This document shows, piece after piece, positions 14,110-21,661 of a DNA stretch of 25,311 nucleotides; position 1 is the stretch's first letter; each line of letters opens with the position of its first letter. Under the pieces are notes generated by a model. That model saw nothing but the letters and a program-made list of their open reading frames with translations, made no database searches and had not been told where the DNA came from. This DNA is from JBBTYG01 sp964418085 (GTDB lineage: Bacteria; Patescibacteriota; Minisyncoccia; UBA6257; 2-01-FULL-56-20): contig CAYQKB010000012.1 in assembly GCA_964418085.1 (NCBI GenBank), forward strand, positions 1 through 25,311. The letters are read 5' to 3'. The position numbers and the translations under genes were made by a program.

Positions 14110-14499
14110 ATGAAAACTCTTAAAAGAATCTGCGTCGGTCTAATCTGCATGGTCGTACTCGGAGTTGTTTTGTTCATTGGGGCTGTTGTGTGGGGACAAC
14201 AATTAAAGGAGGCTGTTTTCCGCAAATTAGTTTCCGAACATCTGCACTATTCCTGGGTTATTGATGGAAATGTTGTTTACCACGTCGATAGCGTCCAAAT
14301 CGTTTCAGTGGCATGGTCAACGGGCGCCTCTATGGCCTACATGGTCACGGCGAGGTCAAAAAATTCTGATGAGTCGCAGACCTTTCGCATCGATGTGCCG
14401 AGCGAAAACATTCGCTGGGTTCCCCTCTCCCCTAAAGCGCTTGGGGAGAAATCTATCCTTGCACTTAGCAAATTCGTTAACAAGAAAAATAAGCCATAG
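14110..14499 (+). CDS. Hypothetical small membrane-anchored protein
   Basis: The family is not recognised. The 129-residue product has one hydrophobic segment (about 7-29, KRICVGLICMVVLGVVLFIG) preceded by basic residues, so it is probably an anchor with the remaining ~100 residues outside. The outer part is beta-like and ends in a Lys-rich tail (KNKP). The start is a choice: ATG 14110 puts the anchor at the N-terminus but has no Shine-Dalgarno, while the in-frame GTG at 14041 (152 residues) sits 7 nt after the -10, as in leaderless neighbours. It is monocistronic with a strong terminator. Confidence 0.6.
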   Translation: MKTLKRICVGLICMVVLGVVLFIGAVVWGQQLKEAVFRKLVSEHLHYSWVIDGNVVYHVDSVQIVSVAWSTGASMAYMVTARSKNSDESQTFRIDVPSENIRWVPLSPKALGEKSILALSKFVNKKNKP

Positions 14500-14524
14500 T
14501 CGCGAGGAGCCGGCAAGACCTTCC

Positions 14525-14561
14525 AACTCGCCCTGGGCAACCTAGGGCGAGTTTTTTATTT
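14525..14561 (+). terminator. Terminator of the small membrane protein gene
   Basis: AACTCGCCCT pairs perfectly with AGGGCGAGTT (14525-14553), followed by TTTTATTTTC. The T-tract runs into the end of the convergent zwf-gnd gene. Confidence 0.9.
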
Positions 14562-17075
14562 TCTTTTCTTTTGCGCGGACACATCATGCCCTCCGAACTG
14601 TTCTCGGAGGGCAGAAACCACTTTACCAGTGAAGGTGGGACTCTTTTCTGACGCGATACGGAATTTTAATGCTTCTTCGATTATTTTTGCTTTTACTTTT
14701 TCTTCTTTCGCGGTTTTCACTGTCCATGCGCCTTCGCCGGTGTGATGCACAGAGCCCGACACACCTTTCAAATCCTCGCCGTGAACTTCGAGCGCCCGCT
14801 TGAGCCACGAAATGAGCCGCGACTCGATCACCGTTCCGCGAGAATACACATTCGTCACGTCTTCGAGATTGAGCTTATACTTCGATTTCTTGAGCACTTC
14901 ATATCCTTCGCCGATTGCCTGCATCATGCCGTACTCGATGCCGTTGTGAACCATTTTTACGAAGTGGCCTGCACCTGCGGAGCCCATATACCCAAATCCG
15001 CCGGGCACCGTGAGGTCTTTCCAAAGATCGAGAAGCGCTTCATATGTTTTTTTATCTCCGCCGACCATGATCGAGGCGCCGTTCCGTGCTCCCGATGGAC
15101 CGCCGGAGACGCCGGCATCCAAAAATCGGATGCCGTGCTTTGCGAGCAGCTTCGACCGGCGAATTGAATCTTTATAAAACGAATTTGCGGCGTCAACTAC
15201 GATGTCGCCTTTTTTGAGGTATTGAAGTACGCCATTTTTGCCGAAGAGTATTTCTTCGGTCGCGTTCCCCGCCGGAAGCATTGTCCAGACGATTCGTGGT
15301 ACAGAAAGACGCGATGAAATTTCTGCAAGCGAATAGATTCCCTCAATATCCTCTTTTTCAATTTCCTGGGTTTTTTCCGGCGAGCGATTATAGGCAAGCA
15401 CGCGCCATCCTTTTTCCGAAAGCTGCCGGGCAATCCCTGCGCCCATTTTGCCGAGGCCGATGACTGCGATTTCTTTTTGAATTTGTTTTTTTACCGGCGA
15501 TTGCAACGCTTCAGATATTTTTGCTTCGGCAACCCTCGTGATTTCATCAGTATCGGGCGCGTATGTTTCGAGCGGAACCAAATTTTTATTCCACGCAGCG
15601 GCGATCGGGTCGGTGTATCTCCACATCGCATTTATTTCATCGGTGCTAATGAAGAGCGTCTGATTCCCGGCGATGCAATCCAAAAGAAGCTTTTCGTATT
15701 CCTCGGTGTACTGCGATACGACTGATTTCTCTCGCAACAGGAAATTAAGCTTGCGCTCTTCGGTGTCCATGCCATAGCCGGGTTTTTTTGACCAGAATGC
15801 AACATCAATTTCTTCTTTCGGCTCAATGCCTATGATGATTTTATTTTTGTGATGTGGTCCGTCCTTGGGGCATAGGCACGGCATCGGATGTTTGAAATGA
15901 ATAATAATATCTTTTTTCGGCTCACCCAATCGCTTACCCGACTCGAGCGTAATTACTGTCCCCTGCCAGCGCGGCGATGCAAGACGGGCATGAACTTTGA
16001 AGTATGTTTCGATGTGTGAACCATTTTTTACGCCGTTGATTTTCTTATACCCTTCATACTGAGCACGAAATGTCGTTTTCTTTATTTCACTCTGGGTTGG
16101 AGCCTCGAGCTGGGCAATCAGCTCCGCCCGTTTTGACCGTATCGAATCAGGATTGAAATTTTTTGGATGCTCCATTGTTGCCAGAGCAAGCATTTGGAGA
16201 AGGTGGTTTTGACCTACATCGCGGAGCGCGCCGACGCCGTCATAAAACGCTCCCCGGTCTTCAACACCGATTTTTTCGTAGAGTCGCACTTCAATTTTTT
16301 CGATCGAGGTATTGTCCCAGTTCCGTTCGAACAAATTATTCGCAAAGCGGAATGTGAGGATGTTCTGGAGCATCTCTTTTGCGAGATAGTGATCAATCCG
16401 ATAAATTTGTTCTTCTTTGAAAAGTTTTCCGAGGAGCGAGTCGAGTGCCCGAGCGGAAGACAAATCTTTTCCGAAGGGCTTTTCAACGATCACGCGCGTC
16501 CAGCCTGCCTCCTTCGCCGAAGCGGCTACGAAGGCCGAGTCATCCGGGCCACCGCCCTCCTTCGCCGAGGCTTCCGCCGACGTTGAAACTTTGGCGGACA
16601 AGTCGACGGGCGAGCAGGAATTCGTAAGCCCCGAATGCGCCAAGTTCTTAAGTATCACCTCATAGAGCTCGGGAGGGACAGCCAAATAGAAAAGTTTGTT
16701 CGTGCATACTCCCCACTCGTCGTCAATGCGCTTAAGCGCTTTTGCGAGCGCGATATAGTCTTCTTTTTTATCCAATTGTCCGCGTTCGTAGGAAAACAGT
16801 TTTAAAAATTCTCTGGCAGCCGATTTTTCCTGATTTGTTTTCAGGCGATGACTTAATTTTTCTTCAAGATACTCACGGAACGAGGCATCCGAAAGTTCTC
16901 GTCGCGAAAAACCAACGGCTCGGAACTTATCGGGAAGCGCTTTCTTTTGTGAAATATGAAGCAGAGCGGGAAGAATTTTTTTGCCAATAAGGTCTCCCGT
17001 TGCTCCAAATACAACAAGTATTGTCGGCGTATTTACATGTTCAGCTCTTGGAATGTTTTTATTCATGTCTACCAT
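14556..17075 (-). CDS. Fused glucose-6-phosphate dehydrogenase / 6-phosphogluconate dehydrogenase
   Basis: One 839-residue frame joins two oxidative pentose phosphate enzymes. Residues about 15-510 are G6PD (Zwf): VVFGATGDLIGKK coenzyme loop, EKPFG, the active-site RIDHYLAKE (226-234) and VGQNHLLQML. A linker (about 510-533) leads to 6PGD (Gnd, about 534-839): IAVIGLGKMGAGIA, DAGVSGGPSGARNG and the catalytic-region HFVKMVHNGIEYGMMQ. Together they would turn glucose 6-phosphate into ribulose 5-phosphate, making two NAD(P)H; the lactonase step is not encoded here. Residues about 153-189 are an Ala/Ser/Glu/Lys-rich insertion encoded by repeats (16508-16619). ATG 17075 lies 4 nt after the acylphosphatase stop, so both are cotranscribed. 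ATG 17066 is an alternative start. Confidence 0.93.
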   Translation of the reverse strand: MVDMNKNIPRAEHVNTPTILVVFGATGDLIGKKILPALLHISQKKALPDKFRAVGFSRRELSDASFREYLEEKLSHRLKTNQEKSAAREFLKLFSYERGQLDKKEDYIALAKALKRIDDEWGVCTNKLFYLAVPPELYEVILKNLAHSGLTNSCSPVDLSAKVSTSAEASAKEGGGPDDSAFVAASAKEAGWTRVIVEKPFGKDLSSARALDSLLGKLFKEEQIYRIDHYLAKEMLQNILTFRFANNLFERNWDNTSIEKIEVRLYEKIGVEDRGAFYDGVGALRDVGQNHLLQMLALATMEHPKNFNPDSIRSKRAELIAQLEAPTQSEIKKTTFRAQYEGYKKINGVKNGSHIETYFKVHARLASPRWQGTVITLESGKRLGEPKKDIIIHFKHPMPCLCPKDGPHHKNKIIIGIEPKEEIDVAFWSKKPGYGMDTEERKLNFLLREKSVVSQYTEEYEKLLLDCIAGNQTLFISTDEINAMWRYTDPIAAAWNKNLVPLETYAPDTDEITRVAEAKISEALQSPVKKQIQKEIAVIGLGKMGAGIARQLSEKGWRVLAYNRSPEKTQEIEKEDIEGIYSLAEISSRLSVPRIVWTMLPAGNATEEILFGKNGVLQYLKKGDIVVDAANSFYKDSIRRSKLLAKHGIRFLDAGVSGGPSGARNGASIMVGGDKKTYEALLDLWKDLTVPGGFGYMGSAGAGHFVKMVHNGIEYGMMQAIGEGYEVLKKSKYKLNLEDVTNVYSRGTVIESRLISWLKRALEVHGEDLKGVSGSVHHTGEGAWTVKTAKEEKVKAKIIEEALKFRIASEKSPTFTGKVVSALREQFGGHDVSAQKKRK
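16508..16619. repeat. Cluster of GC-rich palindromic repeats inserted in the G6PD part
   Basis: CCTCCTTCGCCGAAGC (16508-16523) recurs as CCTCCTTCGCCGAGGC (16556-16571). Inverted pairs are CCTTCG..CGAAGG and TTCCGCC..GGCGGAC. The region encodes about 37 residues that interrupt G6PD just before its GWTRVIVEKPFG segment. Confidence 0.75.
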
Positions 17076-17079
17076 TTGA

Positions 17080-17352
17080 TTACTGTCTAATTTCAAATCC
17101 TGAATAACCAACGAGTTCGTCGGAAAATGTTGAGTCTGCTTTAAAAACTTTTGCGTCGTCCGGGCCGGTGTAGCACCACTCAAGAAGCGCCTGCAAATCT
17201 TCTTCCTCTCCTTCCGCCTCTATACGCACGGACCCGTCGGACTGATTAGCAACAAAGCCCGTGAGCCCGAGCTCCAGAGCTTCTTTTTGGGTCTGACTTC
17301 TAAAATTAACCCCTTGAACGTCTCCAGTTACGTTAATTATTATGTTTTTCAT
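17080..17352 (-). CDS. acyP: Acylphosphatase
   Basis: Acylphosphatase hydrolyses carboxyl-phosphate bonds such as those in acetyl phosphate or 1,3-bisphosphoglycerate. The 90-residue chain is of normal family length and shows the signature GDVQGVNFRSQ with catalytic R18 and GFVANQSDGSV with catalytic N40. It lies between the FAD-linked oxidase and zwf-gnd on the same strand, 4 nt before the latter. The start codon directly abuts the terminal inverted repeat of the element at 17351-17466, which leaves no room for a normal Shine-Dalgarno. Its role in this operon is unclear; no link to the missing lactonase can be shown. Confidence 0.93.
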   Translation of the reverse strand: MKNIIINVTGDVQGVNFRSQTQKEALELGLTGFVANQSDGSVRIEAEGEEEDLQALLEWCYTGPDDAKVFKADSTFSDELVGYSGFEIRQ

Positions 17353-17466
17353 CCCGTTAGAAGCAGATCGCGATCAACTCGGTCTGCAAAATTATTTTAT
17401 TATCATGACTATGAATATTAGCTACATTGTATTGTTTAGTGAAACGATCGCGGCTTCTAACGGGAT
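17351..17466. repeat. TIR palindromic element, copy 2 (complete)
   Basis: ATCCCGTTAGAAGC (17351-17364) is a perfect 14-bp inverted repeat of 17453-17466. After a 4-nt offset the arms continue with CGCGATC on both sides. The middle is AT-rich. The element fills the whole gap: one end touches the ATG of acylphosphatase and the other the TGA of the FAD-linked oxidase. The copy at 1-98 has the same internal length with no indels. Confidence 0.8.
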
Positions 17467-19110
17467 TCATTTTTTAATATGATCCATGCTGTATTCAAGA
17501 CTGCCTCCGACTTTTTTCCCGGGATTGAATATATCCTGTGGATCAAATATTTTTTTCACCTGCTTGAAAAGCGCAGTTATCTCCGGACCATACATTTTTT
17601 CGAGATACGGCGTGCGGATCAGGCCGTCGTTGTGCTCTGCGGTAATCGAGCCCTTGTAGCCGAGGACAAGATTGTATACCTCCTCGGAAATTTTCGGTAT
17701 GAGCGCGCGGATTTCGGGTTTTTTCAGATCCATGAGCGGGATGATGTGAAAATTCCCGTTCCCCGGATGCCCCGCAATCGTATACATAATCGAATTTTTG
17801 TACACGTCGAGAATTTTATTGAGTTTCGGCAGAAACTCCGGCAGATATTCGGGCTTTACAATAATGTCGTCAATAAACGGCGCAGCCTCCATCCCGCCCG
17901 AATGGCTGTGAAGCAGATTGAAACTTTGTCTGCGTATCGTCCAATATTTTTCCGCTTCTAGGTCGCTTTTTATAATTCGCGCTTGTACGCCGAATTTTTT
18001 CATTGATTCAAAAAATGCTACTGTTTCGGCTTTCAATTTTTCCGCGTCGTTCGAGGTAAACTCGGTGAGCAGTATCATCTTCGGAAACCCACCCCGCAGA
18101 ACCATAAGCGCTTCGGGAATAAACTGGAAAATCAGTTTAATGAAATTGCCACCCATTGATTTTATGATTCCGGGAAGAAACCTCATTGCGACCGAGAGCG
18201 TTTTGTCGTCATACGACTCCAGGCTTTCCGGCTTACATTTCAGCGTCTCCTCGATGAGATCGGCAAGCGGCGTCAGGTCGCGGAGAAATACCACAACGAG
18301 CGATGAATACCGCTTCAGCCTCACTAGGCCAAGCCGGGCTTCCGTTACGAGACCGAGCGTCCCCTGCGAACCAACAATGAGCTTCGTAAGATCAAAGGTC
18401 TTCCCATCCCAGACATTCCAGAGAAAATATCCCGAAGAGTTTTTTGACACCGCGGGCTTTGCCGCCTCAATCACCTCATAGTTTTTTTCAATGAGTGAGA
18501 ATAGTTTTTTATATATTGCTCCTTCAAAACTGTTTTTCCGCATTTTTGTGCGGAGCTCTGCGGTAGAGAGCGGATGAATATCGTATTCCTCTCCATCGCT
18601 CAATATTACTTTCAATTCCCGGACATAGTCTTCTGTTTTTCCGTATGCGAGTGTCTTTTCTCCGCCGGAATTGTTTGATATCATGCCGCCCAATGCGCAT
18701 AAATCTTTCGATGCCGGGTACGCAGGATAGAAAAGCCCGCGCTGGGTCAGCTGCTTCTCAAAATCTCTGAAATAAACGCCGGGCTCCACAATCGCATAAT
18801 CCGATCCGATTTCCTTGACGTGATTAAAATGTTTTGTGAAGTCAATTATGATCGAGTCGTTCAGGGGACCGCCGGTCATATCCGTTCCTGCGGAACGCGC
18901 TGTAATCGTGACCCGGTCAGCTTTATTCTTTTTCTTTGCGCTCGCGGCAGCAAACGCCACAAGCTGTTTTATATCCTCCGCGTTTTTGGGACACGCGACA
19001 ATGCGGGGCATGACGCTGAATATTGAGTAGTCGCGACTATAGTGATCGAGAGTTTTTTCATCCGAAAGTATCTCTCCGCGAAAAAATTTTTTGATCTCGT
19101 CCTCAATCAT
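17467..19110 (-). CDS. FAD-binding oxidoreductase (GlcD/D-lactate dehydrogenase family)
   Basis: The 547-residue protein has an N-terminal PCMH-type FAD domain (ITARSAGTDMTGG at about 69-81; GGMISNNSGGEKTLAYG at 141-157) and a C-terminal FAD-linked oxidase domain with GHPGNGNFHIIP and EHNDGLIRTPYLEKMYG, ending in FDPQDIFNPGKK. Such enzymes oxidise 2-hydroxy acids (D-lactate, glycolate) and pass electrons to quinones or other carriers. There is no Fe-S domain as in the longer GlpC-type fusions. The substrate cannot be assigned. An extended -10 (TGGTATAAT) lies 13 nt before the ATG, giving a leader of only about 6 nt. Downstream on the same strand are the TIR element, acylphosphatase and zwf-gnd. 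Confidence 0.92.
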   Translation of the reverse strand: MIEDEIKKFFRGEILSDEKTLDHYSRDYSIFSVMPRIVACPKNAEDIKQLVAFAAASAKKKNKADRVTITARSAGTDMTGGPLNDSIIIDFTKHFNHVKEIGSDYAIVEPGVYFRDFEKQLTQRGLFYPAYPASKDLCALGGMISNNSGGEKTLAYGKTEDYVRELKVILSDGEEYDIHPLSTAELRTKMRKNSFEGAIYKKLFSLIEKNYEVIEAAKPAVSKNSSGYFLWNVWDGKTFDLTKLIVGSQGTLGLVTEARLGLVRLKRYSSLVVVFLRDLTPLADLIEETLKCKPESLESYDDKTLSVAMRFLPGIIKSMGGNFIKLIFQFIPEALMVLRGGFPKMILLTEFTSNDAEKLKAETVAFFESMKKFGVQARIIKSDLEAEKYWTIRRQSFNLLHSHSGGMEAAPFIDDIIVKPEYLPEFLPKLNKILDVYKNSIMYTIAGHPGNGNFHIIPLMDLKKPEIRALIPKISEEVYNLVLGYKGSITAEHNDGLIRTPYLEKMYGPEITALFKQVKKIFDPQDIFNPGKKVGGSLEYSMDHIKK

Positions 19111-19123
19111 ACGTAATCTACTG

Positions 19124-19132
19124 ATTATACCA
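19124..19132 (-). promoter_or_regulatory. Extended -10 of the FAD-oxidase operon
   Basis: TGGTATAAT on the minus strand: a perfect -10 with TGn. No clear -35. Confidence 0.6.
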
Positions 19133-19168
19133 TGTCGTAGAAATGAAAACTCTTTTTGACCCTACCCA

Positions 19169-19198
19169 GAAAAACCAAAAACCCCGCTTTCGGGGTTT
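19169..19198 (-). terminator. Terminator of the small membrane protein gene 19228-19419
   Basis: On the minus strand AAACCCCG-AAAG-CGGGGTTT is followed by TTGGTTTTT. Confidence 0.85.
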
Positions 19199-19227
19199 CT
19201 AGACTGCGTATAAAAACAAATCAAATA

Positions 19228-19419
19228 CTATTTTGTCATCCCGTGGCACGAACAAGACTTCTCGAGTCCAAAGAGGATAACCGCACAAGGCCAAACGATA
19301 CTTGCCAATGCCGGAGTTATAATCTGGAGATTTTGGAGGAGGAACGCAAGACCAAAAACAGCAATCATCCAACCGCCAAGTCCCTTATGCCAAAGACCAT
19401 TACATGTTTTTCCTTCCAT
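19228..19419 (-). CDS. Small two-helix membrane protein
   Basis: The 63-residue product has two hydrophobic segments (about 15-31 and 36-52) joined by a short turn, with an N-terminal GKTCNGLWHKG and a C-terminal KSCSCHGMTK. The GW-x-x-A-x-x-G-x-x-F-L-L pattern, two helices and a WP between them resemble the small LiaF/DUF5668-like transmembrane region, a weak match by eye. The Cys/His cluster at the C-terminus could bind metal. A TATAAT ends 6 nt before the ATG, fitting a leaderless transcript. It is monocistronic with its own terminator, which supports it being real. Confidence 0.7.
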   Translation of the reverse strand: MEGKTCNGLWHKGLGGWMIAVFGLAFLLQNLQIITPALASIVWPCAVILFGLEKSCSCHGMTK

Positions 19420-19425
19420 TTTTTT

Positions 19426-19431
19426 ATTATA
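19426..19431 (-). promoter_or_regulatory. -10 box of the small membrane protein gene
   Basis: A perfect TATAAT on the minus strand, 6 nt before the ATG; -35 not convincing. Confidence 0.5.
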
Positions 19432-19496
19432 TATACGCTATATTGCGACCTTTGATATAGTATAGCATTTTGAACCTGCGAAAATGTTTGATTGCA

Positions 19497-20060
19497 TTAC
19501 TTTCTTATAATTTCGAGCTCTGCATTCCTGGTCATCTTGACGAGCATTGACGGTTTGGATGAAACCCGCCCGCCATCCACATAGAAATCCACGAGGTTTC
19601 CAAAGTATTTTTCCGCTTTTCCGATTGTTTCTGCGGGCATTGCCCCTTCGATATTTGCGCTTGGCGCAACAAGGGGGCCAACCCTTTTCAAAAGCTGTTG
19701 GAGCGCCTTCTTCGCCGGAAGACGAAACGCAATCGCCTTTTTCCCTCTGTGGAGATATCGAAATTTCTTTGACGGACACGGAAGAATTACACTCACCCTT
19801 CCCGGCCAGACTTTTTTCAATATTTTTCGCTGGGGCACGGACAACGTCACTCCGAATTTTTTTAGATCGGCGATTGATGCAATAAGTACAATCATGGGCT
19901 TTTTAGGATTTCTTTTGCGCAGGGCATATATTCTCTCCACTACATTTTTTTTAAGGGCGCTACCCACAACACCGTAAATAGTATCGGTTGGAATTACACC
20001 AACTCCACCTTGACGCAATATTTTTATTATTTTCTTATTATATCTTTTCGTAATAATCAT
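19497..20060 (-). CDS. tsaC: L-threonylcarbamoyladenylate synthase (Sua5/YrdC family)
   Basis: TsaC makes threonylcarbamoyl-AMP from threonine, bicarbonate and ATP, the first step of the universal t6A37 modification of ANN-reading tRNAs. The 187-residue single-domain protein has the family motifs VIPTDTIYG (22-30), KRNPKKPM (49-56), VSVILP and VAPSANIEG. Length equals the TsaC (not the longer Sua5) form. AGGA lies 4 nt before the ATG, a weak Shine-Dalgarno. It is divergent from the anchored protein at 20121. The partners TsaB/D/E are not in the window. Confidence 0.93.
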   Translation of the reverse strand: MIITKRYNKKIIKILRQGGVGVIPTDTIYGVVGSALKKNVVERIYALRKRNPKKPMIVLIASIADLKKFGVTLSVPQRKILKKVWPGRVSVILPCPSKKFRYLHRGKKAIAFRLPAKKALQQLLKRVGPLVAPSANIEGAMPAETIGKAEKYFGNLVDFYVDGGRVSSKPSMLVKMTRNAELEIIRK

Positions 20061-20120
20061 AAAATCCTACTTGACCTGGCTACATTAATTTGTAAAAATG
20101 TACCTGCGCAATATTCTACC

Positions 20121-20927
20121 ATGAAAATAAAACCAAATTATATTCTTATAGTTATTTCTGTTTTGGTGCTCGCGATGCTGGTACTTTCAATTAGCACAAA
20201 ACTTCAGGGAGTTAAAAATTCTGTTACCAATACGGGCACGCTATCTACTTCCGAAAACCAATCTACTACCACGCCCGCAAATTTGAATCCGGCCAGCAAG
20301 CCACCGATTGCTGTGGCAAAATCAGCCCCATCAACAACTCCAGCAGTCTCCATTCTCTCTCCAGCTGCCTCAGTCAAGTGGGTTATCGGCCAAAATAATG
20401 TTATTACGTGGAGCCAAGAGACGAAATTCACTGGAGGGATTTATCTTGTAGCGGCGAGTACTGGAGCAACTGTCGGCTGGATCAATACTTCAATCGGCCC
20501 TCACCAAACATCCTACACGTGGAATACACGAGACGTATTTCTTTCCCGCACTAATCCGGCAAAGAAGGATATAGCAGTCGGTGTGTACAGAATAAAAATA
20601 GTTTTTGACGGCGGAGCGGTGTCCGAAATTTCCGGTCCCGTATTTTCGATAATTTATCCCAGCGAAGTAACAATTCCGAATTACGATGTCCATATAAAAG
20701 ATTTTAAGTTTAGCACCTCTAATTTAAGCATTAAAAAAGGAGATACTATCAATTTTATAAACGACGACCAAGTGGACCAGAAAATTTTACTTTCCGGCTT
20801 TCCACCTATCGTAGTTCAGTCAGAAACATCGCATGCTTTCGATACGTCAATTTTTCGCTCAGGCAACTCATATGAATTTTATTCCGACATCTATCCTACG
20901 CTCATTCTAAAAATAATCGTCCAATAA
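20121..20927 (+). CDS. Anchored extracellular protein with a degenerate cupredoxin-like domain
   Basis: The 268-residue protein has an N-terminal signal anchor (8-25), a Ser/Thr/Pro-rich linker (about 35-78), a beta domain (about 76-180: VSILSPAASVKWVIGQNNVITW) resembling the Ser-Thr-rich GPI-anchor-associated/Kre9-type fold, and a C-terminal plastocyanin-like domain (188-268: IKDFKFSTSNLSIKKGDTINFINDD). In true cupredoxins the end reads Y-x-C-x-x-H-P-x-M; here it is FYSDIYPTL, so Cys, His and Met are replaced, and the first His is also absent. It therefore probably does not bind copper and may be a surface-adhesion or structural module. ATG 20121 is chosen because it begins the anchor. A terminator follows. 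Confidence 0.75.
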   Translation: MKIKPNYILIVISVLVLAMLVLSISTKLQGVKNSVTNTGTLSTSENQSTTTPANLNPASKPPIAVAKSAPSTTPAVSILSPAASVKWVIGQNNVITWSQETKFTGGIYLVAASTGATVGWINTSIGPHQTSYTWNTRDVFLSRTNPAKKDIAVGVYRIKIVFDGGAVSEISGPVFSIIYPSEVTIPNYDVHIKDFKFSTSNLSIKKGDTINFINDDQVDQKILLSGFPPIVVQSETSHAFDTSIFRSGNSYEFYSDIYPTLILKIIVQ

Positions 20928-20937
20928 AAAAGAAATC

Positions 20938-20970
20938 GAGCGCCCTTTTGAGAGCGCTCTGATTTTTGTT
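20938..20970 (+). terminator. Terminator of the cupredoxin-like gene
   Basis: GAGCGC (20938-20943) pairs with GCGCTC (20954-20959), followed by TGATTTTTGTT. Confidence 0.75.
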
Positions 20971-20985
20971 GCCATATTGAACCCT

Positions 20986-21426
20986 TTACGGATGACGGTG
21001 ATGGCGACCGTACCCTCCCGAGTAACTCGAGTACGTTAGGTAATAACTCCTCGAGTAATAGCTATACCCCGACGGATACGAGTAGCCGTATCCGTACCCC
21101 AGACTAAAGCCGGGATAGAGATAGATTCCCAAGCCAGCCCCGCGTTTTTTTTGGGGAATTGCCCGAGGCACTATCTCCTGTCGAGGGACGAATTGTTCTT
21201 TCGCCCCTGGCCATTGATTGACTGGGAGCGGGCGAACGTTTGGGTTACTCCATTGCTTTTGCTCGTACGTGTTGGTTGACGCTGGGGCGTTCGTGACGAA
21301 CTTGGCAGTGTACACCGACACGCCACTCTTCATTGCCGCTGCAACAGTGTTAGTTGGTGCCGCTGTCGTGATAGCAACAGCGAGAATGAGTCCCAGGATT
21401 AATCCGACAATTTGTTTTGTGTTCAT
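20986..21426 (-). CDS. Secreted Tyr/Gly/Ser-rich low-complexity protein
   Basis: The 146-residue product has a signal peptide (basic MNTKQ then a hydrophobic run to about residue 24, AVAITTAAPT), a Pro/Asn/Gln-rich middle (WSNPNVRPLPVNQWPGAKEQ), and a C-terminal tail of about 45 residues made almost only of Tyr, Gly and Ser (GYGYGYSYPSGYSYYSRSYY) ending in GRHHRHP. Such tails are prone to self-association and occur in surface fibres and prion-like proteins; that role is inference. No family recognised. A candidate promoter lies at 21501-21529, with a leader of about 65-70 nt and no strong Shine-Dalgarno. Confidence 0.65.
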   Translation of the reverse strand: MNTKQIVGLILGLILAVAITTAAPTNTVAAAMKSGVSVYTAKFVTNAPASTNTYEQKQWSNPNVRPLPVNQWPGAKEQFVPRQEIVPRAIPQKKRGAGLGIYLYPGFSLGYGYGYSYPSGYSYYSRSYYLTYSSYSGGYGRHHRHP

Positions 21427-21500
21427 AAACTATTTTCTATTGTAAATCCGAATCATTTTGCCTCACGCCATGTGAAACTTTCTCGATTCGGGCTGGCTAA

Positions 21501-21529
21501 ATGATGCCATATATAAATTAAAAAGTCAA
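21501..21529 (-). promoter_or_regulatory. Candidate promoter of the Tyr/Gly-rich protein gene
   Basis: On the minus strand: TTGACT (21524-21529), a 17-nt spacer ending TGG, and CATCAT (21501-21506). Confidence 0.4.
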
Positions 21530-21601
21530 GTTATGCGAAGCGCCGCGAAATCCTTATTTTACGTTATAAAAATTGAAAATATGGTTCTGTGGTGAAAGCA
21601 A

Positions 21602-21645
21602 AAGCCGCGTTGCATAGACATACAAACGCGGCTTCTTTTTGTTTT
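21602..21645 (-). terminator. Terminator after the Cys-rich gene (probably bidirectional)
   Basis: AAGCCGCGTT (21602-21611) is a perfect 10-bp complement of AACGCGGCTT (21625-21634). T-rich sequence follows on both strands (CTTTTTGTTTT on plus, TTGCTTTC on minus). The only adjacent gene ending here is the minus-strand one at 21662. Confidence 0.65.
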
Positions 21646-21661
21646 GGGTTATTAAACCCTT

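Noticed and set aside
17918..18481. A 187-codon open frame on the plus strand
   Set aside because: Antisense to the FAD-linked oxidase, with no ribosome site and no recognisable domain.
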